Positions 1 through 10,826 of a stretch of 64,000 bases of DNA are shown here, piece after piece. The DNA is from Trichostrongylus colubriformis. Taxonomy: Eukaryota; Nematoda; Chromadorea; Rhabditida; Trichostrongylidae. The stretch covers positions 49,276,001 through 49,340,000 of the forward strand of contig OZ022256.1 in NCBI GenBank assembly GCA_963978905.1. The letters run 5' to 3'. Made by a program: the position numbers and the translations under genes. The notes beneath the pieces are model-generated. The model had not been told where the DNA came from. It did not search any database and saw only the letters and a program-made list of their open reading frames with translations. Numbering within the stretch: position 1 is the stretch's first letter; each line of letters begins with the position of its first letter.

Positions 1-91
1 AATACTGTGCACTTTCGTTATCTTCTCTTCCTCGCCTACCGTCGAGATTGGAGAAGATGTGTATATACGCATTCGATAGAGCTTTTTTTGC

Positions 92-574
92 TCTACAAGG
101 AGATACCACACTTCTTTTGTTACCTCTCATATCTTAGCATGTAGGAATAAGTTTCCACATGTTTTTCAATTCGAGATTGCGTAATGAAAACGAATTTTTT
201 CGCCAGAGTGTCAGCTATCATTCGATGGAGCTTTCTTCGTTCTACAAGAGAGAGTTTACGGTTTTTATTAGAATTAATTTTTGCCCTTTTTTAGATGATT
301 CAAAGGTCGACGAGATCGAGCATTTTCAACCCTATGTGACGAAAATGCTCGATTTCGTCGAATTTCAATCGATCTAAAAAACGGCAAATTTTATTTGAAC
401 AAAAACCGTGAATACTGTCTTGTAGAACGAAGAAAGCTCTATCGAATGATAGACGACACTCTGGCGAAAAAATTCGTTTTCATTACGCAATTTCGAATTG
501 AAAAACATGTGGAAACTTATTCCTACATGCTGTAATACGAGAGGATATAAAAGAAGAGTGGTATATTCTTGTAG
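92..574. repeat. Large imperfect palindrome (foldback element)
   Basis: The left arm (about 92-335) reappears as its reverse complement in the right arm (about 345-574). Paired stretches include the segment around TTTCGCCAGAGTGTC at 200 and its complement near 460, and the inner pair GAGCATTTTC at 318 with GAAAATGCTC at 342. The whole unit would fold into one long hairpin of about 240 bp per arm. The short ORFs on both strands here are shadows of this symmetry. It looks like a foldback MITE; no transposase and no clear target duplication are visible. Confidence 0.75.
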
Positions 575-1008
575 CGGGAACAATGTGAAAAACGGGATTA
601 AAAAAAACGGCGGGGACTTATTCCTCAACCCAATATTAAGAATTCATGCACACAACCTAATATTAGAGAATCATGAAAGAAAGAAAGATAAATAAAATGT
701 GAAAAATGGAACAATGAGTCCGAAATGAAAGGGAACTTACTGAGCGATTCATGAGAAGTAATTCTGGTAGTTTTCTAATTTTCTGATCTTTGAGTCCAAA
801 AACGTTCGAGAGAAACAAGATACTTTCTATCTACAGCCAGCTATATTACTAACTTTCATATAACTTCGAAATTCTCTTTTTTCTGCTTTATAATGATTTC
901 ACTCAATTCTAATCAATCCATCTAGATGATGGAATAATGATTTTAATAGTTAAGTAGTTGATGAGTCGATAAATATAGTAAGATCAGCGAATTAAGCGAG
1001 GTCATCCC
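575..1008. other. No gene recognised
   Basis: AT-rich sequence with short ORFs only. I see no splice-bounded coding signal and no repeat that I can match elsewhere in the window. Confidence 0.5.
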
Positions 1009-1440
1009 TTAAAGGAATCGTCCACGGAAAATGAGTTTTTGTGTTACCCATATGTTTATGTTGCATTTGCCTAATGTTGGCCTCATGCAAAATTTCACGC
1101 GAAAAACTGTGAATCTGGCTGAGATACAGCACCACAAAGTGCGGTCCCAGTGGGCGGGGCCTCCGTGTAAAAGCCTCGTACCGCGTCCGCCGTGGTCGGA
1201 GACGCATTGTAGGAACAGAATGTTACGTAAACAACCCCACTCTCCGTTCCCAACGGGGGCGGAAGACGGGACGAGGCTTTTACACGGAGGCCCCGCCCAC
1301 TGGGACCGCACTTTGTGATGCTGTATCACAGCCAGATTCACATTTTTTGCGTGAAATTTTGCATGAGGCCAACATTAGGCAAATACAACATAAATATATG
1401 GGTAACACAAAAACTCATTTTCCGTGGACGATTCCTCTAA
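1009..1440. mobile_element. Foldback MITE, family 1, complete copy
   Basis: The termini are inverted repeats starting TTAAAGGAATCGTCCACGG on the left and ending with the near-complement on the right. Complementarity continues inward for almost 200 bp per arm, through a GC-rich segment containing GTGGGCGGGGCCTCC. The loop lies near 1200-1260. Two further copies lie at 10392-10826 (complete but diverged) and 48925-49145 (half). No coding capacity: the ORFs on both strands here are mirror images of each other. This is a non-autonomous element; the superfamily is not determined. Confidence 0.8.
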
Positions 1441-1746
1441 GCGCATTCGGAGAGGTGCGAAGTAATTAGGGAAGGTGCGAGGCAGGAATCGTGGAAGGAC
1501 AATCCTATTTAAAGACCCCTCCCAACTTCGGATGCACAGGCGAACGCCGGGTCTTTTCAATGAATATTCGATTCATCAGGCTGTGGAGCAGCCAGCCGAT
1601 CTCATAAAAACATGGACTTATAAGGGTTATTTATTTATCAATCAACTTTGGGAGAAATGGACATTTGAGGAAAACTATAGCGATAATGGGCTGAGATTTA
1701 TACGAAGCCATATACGAAAATCTTCTCACTAACTTTTACACTTTCT
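1441..1746. other. No gene recognised
   Basis: Contains short ORFs only. Part of 1441-1540 loosely resembles sequence flanking the family 1 foldback near 9640, which may be repeat-derived. Confidence 0.4.
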
Positions 1747-1850
1747 GGCTGGTGTAGTAACAGCTGGCGCAACTCCCATTCACGTAATGCGGAGATCAAA
1801 TCTCGCATCAATGCCCGCCCAGAACTACCAAGCCCTCAACTAAATCTAGT
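1747..1850 (+). repeat. tRNA-headed SINE-like fragment
   Basis: A pol III A-box-like segment (TGGTGTAGTAACAGC) is followed about 35 bp later by a B-box-like AGATCAAATCTCG and then by the CATCAATGCCCGCCCAG segment that follows the head in the copies at 15298 and 41903. The 3' body of the family is missing, so this is a truncated copy. Confidence 0.5.
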
Positions 1851-2393
1851 TTCTTTGTAAGTTCCCGATATTTAGATCAACCAAAATATAAAAATGAAAA
1901 ATATAGCCCGACCAACTTTCGCGTTAAACTGACCAGCTGGGCGATCAAGGGGGATCGTTAGCGGAGTTGAACCCCGTGAGCGAATAATTACATATTAGAG
2001 AGCCAATTGTCGTGCGAACTTGTTATGGTAACACAAAAACAAAAGAGTCCCGTTTTCGATCAGGAACAGATTGAGAAAATGACTTTCATTAACAACTCTC
2101 TATCACTTTCGCATTTACGTCAACATCAAGCTCACCAAACGACGTCAGTCTTTTGCGCCCACTTTAACCATTAGATTTGTATGGAGAATGAATGGCACAA
2201 TAATCATAATGCGTCAGCTTATCCGGATAGCGCTCATTTTGCGTCACTGTGAGCATAGGAGAGAGAAGACGTGAACCTACAAGAAATCCTCCTAACACTA
2301 AGAGGGACAGGGGAGGCTGTATTCGACTTTCTGGAAGGCACGCTATGCATATTTGCCAGATGAAGGCTGAAAAAGTGAGATGAGAATTACAAT
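1851..2393. other. No gene recognised
   Basis: Short ORFs only, with no exon-like signal that I can support. The region separates the SINE head fragment from the head-to-head ribozyme-like repeats. Confidence 0.4.
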
Positions 2394-2521
2394 TTGCTCT
2401 GCTATGCCAACGAAGTTGTTAGGTGGGATTTTAATTATTGGCCTAAAGTTTCGTCCATATCGTCTACCTCGAAGGCCTGAAGCAGCTCAAGATTGAGGAT
2501 TTTACACCACTACACCACCAA
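2394..2521 (-). repeat. Short retroposon with tRNA-like head and hammerhead-like tail, minus copy
   Basis: Read on the minus strand, it begins with an A-box-like TGGTGGTGTAGTGG. It continues through a segment with AGGCC/GGCCT pairing and ends in sequence matching the tail of the plus copy at 2651-2787 (GTTGGCATAGCA). The two copies face each other with their heads toward the centre, forming a large imperfect inverted repeat. Pol III-type head plus ribozyme-like tail recalls the SINE-like hammerhead repeats of schistosomes (Sm-alpha). That comparison is my inference. Confidence 0.5.
2440..2477 (-). ncRNA. Hammerhead-like motif (degenerate)
   Basis: A 38-nt fold: helix I GGCCU/AGGCC encloses a UCGAGGU core strand, a GAC-closed arm, GAAAC and UUU at the expected cleavage site. 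The core departs from CUGANGA at several positions, so catalytic activity is unlikely for this copy. The same length and layout occur at 2695-2732. Confidence 0.35.
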
Positions 2522-2650
2522 ACCCCTAACAATAATTGGCGGGGTGGCGGCGTTCCGCTCTCGCGGACTGGGTAAGTTCTGCTCTCTCGCACAGGATTCC
2601 TTCGGCGGTTTCCTTGATGTTCCGTCAAAACCGCTAGAGGGATTGGGCTT
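2522..2650. other. Spacer between head-to-head retroposon copies
   Basis: A GC-rich spacer (for example GGCGGGGTGGCGGCG) between the two facing tRNA-headed copies. I cannot assign it to a family. Confidence 0.4.
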
Positions 2651-2787
2651 TTGGTGGTGCAGTGGATAGAATCCTAAAATCTGAGCCACGTTTAGGCCTT
2701 TGAGGAAGACAATCTAGTCGAAACGTTAGGCCGTCAATAAAAATTTCACCTGACAGCCTCGTTGGCATAGCATAGCAAGAGAAACTT
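2651..2787 (+). repeat. Short retroposon with tRNA-like head and hammerhead-like tail, plus copy
   Basis: It starts with TTGGTGGTGCAGTGGATAG, an A-box-like tRNA head. It passes through the ribozyme-like segment at 2695-2732, has a CAATAAA signal-like motif directly after it, and ends near GTTGGCATAGCATAGCAAG. It pairs with the inverted copy at 2394-2521. The motif order GAAAC, then CAATAAA, also occurs in the Penelope pLTRs of this window (GAAACGTC, then ATCAATAAA), which suggests a shared tail type. Confidence 0.55.
2695..2732 (+). ncRNA. Hammerhead-like ribozyme motif
   Basis: Helix I is GGCCU (2695-2699) with AGGCC (2728-2732). Between them come UUGAGGA (consensus CUGANGA, one change at C3), one A, a GAC/GUC helix II with a six-base loop, GAAAC, and GUU as the NUH cleavage triplet. 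Helix III is only the A-U and C-G pairs, the minimal form that usually needs dimerisation. C3 to U should impair the C3-G8 pair, so this copy may be inactive. Confidence 0.45.
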
Positions 2788-5686
2788 GTAATCAACATCA
2801 ACGCCGAGGTTTCACGATGAGAGAAGTTGGAATTTAGTGAGATGAGAATGATTTGGGGATTTTAAAAGTTCTATCAGGTACTCATCGTGCTGCTTACCAA
2901 GTATAATACAATTCCCAACCTCACTTAGCCCTAAAAGGCCCATCGAGGATCCCTCAGCCAACGCTTGATCTCCCGGAGGATTTCATCGATATGTTTCCTT
3001 CCACGTCAGATGATACCAGCTCATTTAGAATCAGAAGTATTATAATTCGGAGCAGCTCAAAAAAGGGGAAATGACGTTCACTATGGGATCAGATGACACA
3101 AATAGCTGCTACTAATAGGCGTCAGAAGGCGGAAGTAGTACAGTGGCAAGTAGTGTCACTACTACAGGGGGTGCCAAAAGAAGTAATTTTGCTCGCGGCC
3201 CACATTCGCCTATTATACAAAACATAGAGAAACGAAAGAGGTAAAAGTATTGGGGCAAAATATTTCCGAAATGGCCCTCTGAAAGCAAGAACAAGCTGAG
3301 ACTCACTACTTTCACTTTCATAAAAATACGGGGCCTTCAAGCGGCGCAGTCGGGCCTTAGAGCACCTACGGTATCAAGGTCCCCTTAAAACAATGGAGCC
3401 AGGTTCGGTGGTTGGTCTTTTGCGGGAAGCTTTCTAAGGATTGGCTCTTTGGATCATGGAAGTCACAGAGCCGTTGCTATATGGACAAGGCTGCTATGAT
3501 CCGAAGTATCATTTTTCATGCCTCAAACCTGCCCCCAGAGGGGTTTCAGTGGTAATGACACGTTCTGGCTCGTGGAAACGAAGGGGGTTGGGAACCCGGA
3601 AAAAACGGAATATTTAAGAACACACACAGTGTGAGTCCCCTCAGAAACCCAGAGTGAACGGACCTAGCAAGGTTGTGAACAAGGGGGACGAAATTTCGGA
3701 TTTTGCTCATGTGAGGTGACACAGGTCTGCTTTTTACTTCAGGGATGAAAATACCTTATCGGAATTTGCCGAAGTTCGACTAATGTGGGGTTGGAAGTGG
3801 AAGACAAAAATTACTTTTTGCCACCCCCTCTACACGCAGAAATAGCGAGTAGACCTTTTGTGCTCATCTGACACAGGCCAAGCGAGCGTTTCCTATGAGT
3901 GGATTCATTCGCTAACGGTGCATTGACTGGTCCTATGAAACCCATATGAGGAAAGAGAAGGAGGAGATTGGAAATAGATTGGATTCCAGTATTTCACCCA
4001 ATTCTCTTTGATGCAGCGATATAAAGTAGGGAGAATAAAAAAACAAAAAATCAACTGTCTTTGATGTTGATACCTGAAGATACAGAGACTAGCGAATGTT
4101 TGTCGAGTCATTTGAGTCTAATTGGGGGTAGCAACAACACACAAGAGTCAAGCGGCATACTAAGTAGACCTCCCCTGAATATGCAGCACAGCTTGTACCC
4201 CCTAGCAATTCTGCACCGATGACGACTGACGATGAAGACAAATCATGTGTGATAGCTGTCCTATCAAGACTTGCCATCATCTACTATCTCTAGTATGGAA
4301 AAAGGAATGTAGTTAGTTTTGGTAAAGGAAGCAGTGGAACACTGTGTGGGCAGGACTAACAACTGGGCGAGATCCTAGCGCTTCCGCTAGCAAGAGAAGT
4401 GGCAAAGACATCGCCATGACATACAGTGCCAAGTACGTGGGGGTAGTATGTTAGTGTGTGAGCTGCTGTAAAAGAAGTTCACATGAACTGATCTATGATA
4501 CAAGTTTCATTTCAAAGCTGTCATTCCGCTTTCTATGAGTCTGTATCTGACATGGGACCTTTTTGAGTCACTTCCGAACGTCAGGCACAGCACCAATTCT
4601 GAATGCAGGAGAGTGTTCAAAAAGCGCGTGAAACGTGGAAAATATCGATCGATTAATAAAAATGAGTAAATAACGGGTGAAAGATAAAGATCTAAAAACG
4701 ATTGATGAGATGGATAATAATCCTGGAGCGGAGTGACCGCATGCCATCAGCCCACCCACACTAAACAAGCATCTAACACTAAGTGGTCAGTGAGGGTCAC
4801 AAGGGTTAGTGCATTCAAAAGTCCATGCCAAAAATTGATAGTAATGCTCGTGATATTGAAATGGTACCTAGATAGAACAAATGAAAAGGAAGCGCTGAGA
4901 GCTTGTTCAAATTCAGCAAACTAGCAGTTGGCCTCGCTATTTAACCTGCGCTTGATTAGCCGGTATTCAAGGACGACAACTTGACGGATAGCCTCACCCA
5001 CGCTTGAGGAAGCACGGGAGAATTTCTCACGTACATCATTAAGAGGGTGCTTTTTATCCAGCAAACTGAATAGAATTATGCTGAACAGAGAACTGTGAAG
5101 TTCATGCAAAACTTATGAAGATTTCTGAAAAATAAAGTCGAGCTACATCAAGCGGTTGTTTGCATACTTGAAAGTTGCATTAGAACAATGAGTTTTCACA
5201 TCAAATTATTCCCAAAAATATGAAGGCCCGGCCCCATAGAAGGGAATGTTTCTGCAAGAAAATGCGCTTTCATAACCGCATTAATAGAACAGAAGAGGCT
5301 TAATGGCCTCTGAAAATCCGTCTTCAACGATTGTAGTTGCCCATTCAGCATCAGAGGAGCAAACTGGAAAGGAAGTCGTTGATGAAAGGAGCAGAGTAAA
5401 GCATCATGCTGTGGAATTCTCCATTCAGGCGCTCTCCCTCCATCACACTTCTTGGAAATCTACCTCAAGGAGCCTTTTAGAAAGCGCTACATAAATAGTT
5501 ATCATACTTTCTACTCCCTAATTTGGATCAAACCGATCAGGTGGGGGGCGCGGGGGATCACCCTTGAGTATTTCCAGCACATAAGCCATACAAGAATCAA
5601 CGAATGGAGTAAAGATAGAGTTTTTGGCGTTAACCAGTTCTTTCCAGGGAAGCACCGCGCATACGGGCTTTATTCAGAATTGTGGG
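2788..5686. other. Long stretch with no gene recognised
   Basis: Only short ORFs (up to about 85 codons). I found no conserved motif, no TIR pair and no convincing splice-bounded exon. Codon-like patterns are weak in all frames. Confidence 0.4.
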
Positions 5687-5887
5687 GGCAGGTGAATGCG
5701 ATTGGGCTATGATAATGAAATGAGGGGAGGGGGACAGCCAATACAAATCAGCGCTTTTATCCCTCCATTCTGGCAGCGATTCATCCTCCGATGGGATGGA
5801 AGGCTCGGTTGGCGTGGGCGTGTACTGCTGAGGTCTTTGGTCCCGCACTATATGAACGGAAGTGCGCCATCAGTCACTACACCATTT
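5687..5887 (-). repeat. tRNA-headed SINE-like element, minus copy
   Basis: On the minus strand it starts with GGTGTAGTGACTGATGGCGC (A-box-like) and runs through the family core, ending in GCCCAATCGCATTCACC. The core shared by the family contains a CCATCC...GGAGGAT hairpin and GGATAAAAGC. The head lies at the right end. Confidence 0.6.
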
Positions 5888-7677
5888 CCGTCCCAAAGAA
5901 AGAATAAGTAAAGTCCATCTCACAGCGCTAGTTAGGGCGTGGCCTAAGGACTTGGACGAGACTTCATCAACCTCTCTGATATCGCCACACACTGTCACCC
6001 GAGTCCGTACGCCACGCCTTATCTAGGGCTCTGAGATAGGCTGTATTATATAATACACAAAGCTACAGCTTAGTATATAGATAGATGTGACAAATGGCTG
6101 GACTCTGGCCAAACGATTCCCAGAATTTCGGAGAAAAAGGCAGAGGATGAGACTTCTGCTTTGTTTGCAGCCGATTAAAGGAGTGAAAGTATAGGAATAT
6201 TTCTCGATAATATGCATCTGTTACACAATATGCCCTTGTAGAATTTGGGCAAGCCTGACTAATTTGAAAGCTTCGAAGACACAGACAGAGAAGACCGCTT
6301 GAAAGTACAGAAAAAATCCCAACAATTGGTCTAAATTATCACAGATTAGCCGTTGCAGATATCCTCAAAATCGAGAAAAAACTCAAAAAACTAACACTTT
6401 CCCTAATTCGCCTTTTAAGCTGCAATTGCCTCTATAGGGCGCAATTCTTCGATTCCAAAGAATTCAGAATACTTTACTTATTGGCGATATTGGGCCCCCA
6501 GCATCATTTGAACGGTCCCGCTATGCATACAAATATTTCTGATATATGGGTGAAGGATCGAATGAGTGGCGCACTCCATGAGATAGCGTAATGGTCGAGT
6601 TTCCACATTTTCAGCTTTTTCAGCCCCATATTAATACAACAACCGAGGTGAGCTGTTGCATCCTACATATATTACACGGTATATTCAAAAAAAAAAAAAC
6701 AACGAAGAAGTGATAAAAACGCAAGGTATATCGATAAAGATAGGAATAGACCGATATTTATTTAACCCTGTTCGATGAAGGACAAAAGTGTGAACCATGG
6801 GCTCTGCTAAAGATTTGGCCATTATTACTATTTGATTGCTTGAGGGATGGCAGAGCAGCTGGCTGTAGGTTGAGACACACGGTTTCACTTAGGTCTGCGA
6901 CCCTGTGGGAGCCTGTGACCTTTGCCCTGTGACATAAGTTACTCAGACAATTTGTTCATACGAACTCGATCCTCCTTGAAAATTTGTTCCGTTGTTGTCT
7001 TCACAAGAAACAGTTATAGAGAACGAGTTCAAGGGATGTGCATGGTCACCGCGTGACTCAGTGGCCCTCCTGACCGTGTGTCCCAACGATACCCCAGAGC
7101 AAATGGGGGCGCTGCATTGCTCTTGTACAGCCGTTCCGGTGGAATTTCTCCTCAGAGGAAAAATAAATGATTGGCAAGGTCACTGTAAAAATAATATTCT
7201 TCTAGAATGTGCCAAAACTAAAAAAATTCAAAAAATTCAAGTTAAAATCGAAGGGAAATTCTTTTGAAGAAAGCTGGAGTCGTGAAAAGGCTGAGCTTTC
7301 GTCTAATAAACATGCAGGAATCTGAATAGAAATTGTTGATCTCATCGCCTGCCCATCCCCTTCCAAATCGATTGGGATGTTGGGAAAAGATGAGATCGAT
7401 GCTTTTCCACTTTCAAGTAATTCTGTTCTTGATAACTGTATGTTCTATTGCCCTTGTTGAGCCCCTTTCTTTTCAGTGGTGACTTTTTATTGGCGAAATT
7501 AGTTCTATCCTAACAAGATCTTGATCAGCTCGAGTCGTTCGCCGTCGTGGTACCCCTCAAAGAAGTCCATGCAAGGAAGAAACCTTTGACAATTTCGCGG
7601 ATGGAAAATGGTATCAGTCACATATCGAAGAATAAGTCAGATAAGTCAGCTGCAAGTGAAAACTATTATACAAAGTA
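5888..7677. other. No gene recognised
   Basis: Short ORFs only. An A tract of about 13 bases lies near 6688. No repeat pair or exon is supported. Confidence 0.4.
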
Positions 7678-8349
7678 TTAGGTCTGTGCAGAATAAATGG
7701 CCAAAACATAACTGGTCATAACTTCGCTCAGACACAAGTTTACTTGTTGTAATAAAAACCATTCGAATCTACAGAATTTCGCCAACGATCTTTTGAAGAA
7801 AATATGTCATCATGATCAAATTCTGGATTGCGAGAATCAATAAAGTCAAGAATGGCATTTTTACCGTGCATAATTTTTCTGCCGCAGGTTTGCATCGAGA
7901 ACCCGGAAAAAGTGGTAATCCGTCAGGGATAGGTCTGGGGAATAAGCGGGGTGAGGGAGAGGCACGATGCCTAACCGCATCATTTTTTTACTGGGTGCGC
8001 AAAACAACGCATAACCCCACAGTTCGCAAGTCACCCTGCAGAAACTGATCGAGACTCTCCCTCACCCTCCTTCTTCCTCAGACCTATCTCTGACGAAATA
8101 CCACTTTTTCCCGGTTCTCGATGCAAACCTGGGTCAGAAGGAGTTCGCTGAAACGATGCATGTTGAAAATGCCATCATTGACTTTATCAATTTTCGCAAT
8201 CCAGAATTTTATCATGATTGCATATTTTCTTTACCACATCGTTGATAAGGTTGTGTAGATTCGAATGGCTTTTATTTCGACAAATAAGGTTGTGTCTGGC
8301 GTTTTGAAAAAAGTGTTCCATTTTGGCCATTCATTCTGCACAGACCTAA
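7678..8349. mobile_element. TA-flanked inverted-repeat element (mariner/Tc1-like MITE)
   Basis: Termini are TTAGGTCTGTGCAGAAT on the left and its exact complement on the right, directly flanked by TA on both sides (7676-7677 and 8350-8351). That is the target duplication of the Tc1/mariner superfamily. The arms remain complementary for roughly 270 bp, including the ATTCTGGATTGCGA and GCATCGAGAACC segments. The 672-bp unit has no transposase, so it is a long-hairpin non-autonomous element. Confidence 0.8.
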
Positions 8350-9218
8350 TATGATTTTCTTATTTCTGCTCAAAGTGGTTCTTAGTGGGGACAAACGTGA
8401 CGTTCTGTCATTCTATAGCTTGCATGCCTTACAAGTCATTTTCCATTGAAAAACCCTCTATGGATGTCCTTAGGAAAACAAATGAGCACTCAACATGGAT
8501 CAACTTTTTTTTGGAGCAGCCGCGATTTCGCTCGGAATCATTGCCATCTGTCTCATTTGTCCAATGCTATGACTTTCAGGGGCCACTTGACGTATATTTC
8601 CGTGTTTTTGTCTTTTCAGACGTGCCTGGTGGCACTTCTCCAAGAGTTCGAAGAAATGGAAGGCTTTGATTGCCTGAGGAGGCTTAGCCTTTGATTGAAT
8701 CCCCGATTAGTGAGAGCGGGAGTGACATCAGCCTCTCATCAGTCACCTAGCTCTTAAGATTTCTAACTAATGAAGGTCTGAAATGGCTCCAGCGTATAGG
8801 CCGCCAAAATGCTCAATTTCTGGGCGAAAAAGGTGCGCTCCAGTTTGTTCTGGGGCTACGGTGCTCTTTCACTTCATAGGTGCTCAGAGCTAGATTCAGG
8901 TGCTCCAGAATGTAACGTTCCAGCACGTTTGTCATCTCCCTTTTCAACGCGATGACAGTTTAGCACTCAAGCACGGCCGTAGATACATAGCACCGCTTGA
9001 AGGAATCGTACACGGAAATTCTATGATTCTGATTCATCTCAATGGGCCAGTTGGAGCTTCCGTCAGTGCTCGGGGGTATTGGCGAATATTGAGTTCGACT
9101 ATACAGTACATGAACAGATATATCGAACGAATCGAGAAATTTTATTCATTCCCAAGCAGAAATCGAAAAAATGGAGGAGGAGCTACTACAAGGATGCTGA
9201 GTTATGGGCAAAAGCTTC
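8350..9218. other. No gene recognised; short ORFs only
   Basis: An ORF at 8385-8669 and another at 8446-8694 overlap. A TCTTTTCAG acceptor-like site lies near 8618, but I recognise no protein family and no donor-bounded exon. Confidence 0.35.
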
Positions 9219-9291
9219 GGTGCCGGACGGGACTCGAACCCGCACTTGATCCTTTGCGGGGATTTGTGCTAATCCATTACACTACCGACAC
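9219..9291 (-). tRNA. tRNA-like sequence, anticodon position GCA; probable tRNA pseudogene or SINE head
   Basis: The minus strand folds as a full cloverleaf: 7-bp acceptor GTGTCGG/CCGGCAC (one G-U), TA at 8-9, a four-pair D stem GTGT/GCAC, an anticodon stem with one mismatch, a seven-base loop CCGCAAA, and a T arm GCGGG-TTCGAGT-CCCGT. The loop places GCA in the anticodon (Cys) position. Position 33, nearly always U, is C here, and the body does not look like the usual nematode tRNA-Cys. I favour a tRNA-derived repeat or pseudogene. A 178-codon plus-strand ORF running across it is therefore not trusted. Confidence 0.5.
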
Positions 9292-10391
9292 CACCTTCAC
9301 CCTAACTCAGCTTTTGGAGGAGGAGCATTTCATTCAAATTCCCGCCGAACAACATTGGAACAGCTGTCAACGGGCAGAACGAGTAGTCCAAATTCTAGCA
9401 TCGAAAGTTGATTTGCTTCACATACTGCGTCCCTAACTGCGTGACCGTCGCCTCTTTGCTCCTAGAATCCTCACCTGCTTGGACGTGACACCCCGTCGGT
9501 CGTCACCTTGAGGGGCTCTAGTACCTCAACTGGATAAGGGTGTATGCACGTGAAACTTTACATGCGGCCCTTATCGTTAGTAAGCAATTATAAAATAATT
9601 ATGAGGGTAGCAGGAGAAAATGAATTTCCGTGGATGATCTCTTTGAGAATTAATGATGGTCTTTTATAAAGATAGGAGGAAGTAGAGCATTATTCACTTG
9701 ACCACGGCAATGAAAGAAAGCGGGATGGAGGAACTGAAAGTTGAAGTGTTCCGTGGACATCACTAGCAGTCTTAATTGGTACCTCAACGGCACTTTTGAG
9801 CCTTTGTTGGGAAAACTGGACCCACTAGGCTAGACACACACACTGCTCGCCTATCAGTAGCCTGGTTTGGGGAACTCAGCTATCAATCTGCTCCTACTTT
9901 ACTCTTGTCAAAACCACAAGGAACACTTCTCAATGAGGAAGCCGCTCCAAAAGTTTTCTGTGAATCAAAACGAAAGGTACAGAAGAGGAAAAAGGGAATA
10001 CGAAAAATTCGAAACTTCTCAGCTTTCCTCTACCAACCTTCTCATGGGACTGGTTCATATCATTCGCGCGAAAACAGCTGTCGGAGATGAAAATATATAT
10101 CTTAGCTGGCCTTCACCCTACATATCTTCCATTAGACCTACCACCTTACTTTCCCTTCAAATCGTATATAGGAAAGCACTTACTTTGATGTTTTTGATTT
10201 TTGATAGTTGTTATTTTCGCCGCAGTCCCTCATACGAAGGAGTTACAAGGATGCAGCTATCTTTCAGTCTGGGTAGATATCGGTTCCAAAAGCACTAAAA
10301 GCCTAAGCGATAGGGCGACTACAACTTTCTATGGTCATCAAAGATGCAAGGTGTTAAGGGTTCAGACCCCAACCATACTGACAATCAGTAG
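9292..10391. other. No gene recognised
   Basis: ORF-bearing but unrecognised sequence, including a 143-codon plus-strand ORF at 9867-10298 without family features. TTTCCGTGGA segments near 9627 and 9751 resemble the ends of the family 1 foldback element and may be remnants. Confidence 0.35.
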
Positions 10392-10826
10392 TTAAAGGAA
10401 ACGTGCATGGAAAAACGAGTTTCTCTGTTGCACATATATTTATGTTGCATTTGCTTGATATGGACCGCATGCAAAGTTTTACGCGAAGAAGTTAGAATCC
10501 AGCAAAGATACAGCTTTTCAGAGAGAAGGCCGAAGGAGGCGAGGCCTCGGAGTAAATGCCCACCCTGTCTTCCACCGCGGTCGGAGACGCACAGTGGGAA
10601 AAAGGGTCATATAAACAGTTCCACTCTCGGACTCTAGCCGCGGTGGACGACAGGGCGGGCATTTACTCTGAGGCCCCACCCTCGGCACCACCTTGAAGAG
10701 CTGTATCTTAGCCGGATTCTCTTTTTTTCACGTGAAGCTCAGTGTGCGGCTCTCAGTGGGCAAATGCAACATAAATATGTATATGGGGGACAGGAAAACT
10801 CATTTTCTAGTTCACAATTTCTTCGA
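10392..10826. mobile_element. Foldback MITE, family 1, diverged copy
   Basis: Begins TTAAAGGAAACGTGCATGG, as in the copy at 1009. The order of arm segments is the same: ATTTATGTTGCATTTGC, an AAGATACAGC equivalent, a GC-rich core with CCACCGCGGTC, then the inverted versions ending in AACTCATTTTC. The right end is degenerate. No transposase. Confidence 0.7.

Noticed and set aside
1009..1341. Overlapping ORFs of 71-110 codons on both strands
   Set aside because: They mirror each other because of the palindrome; no transposase similarity.
9219..9291. Functional tRNA-Cys gene
   Set aside because: The anticodon position reads GCA, but position 33 is C and the body differs from normal nematode tRNA-Cys; kept only as tRNA-like.
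8900..9436. 178-codon plus-strand ORF
   Set aside because: It runs antisense through a tRNA-like sequence and has no protein family features.
9867..10298. 143-codon ORF
   Set aside because: No recognisable domain and no splice context; not reported as a gene.
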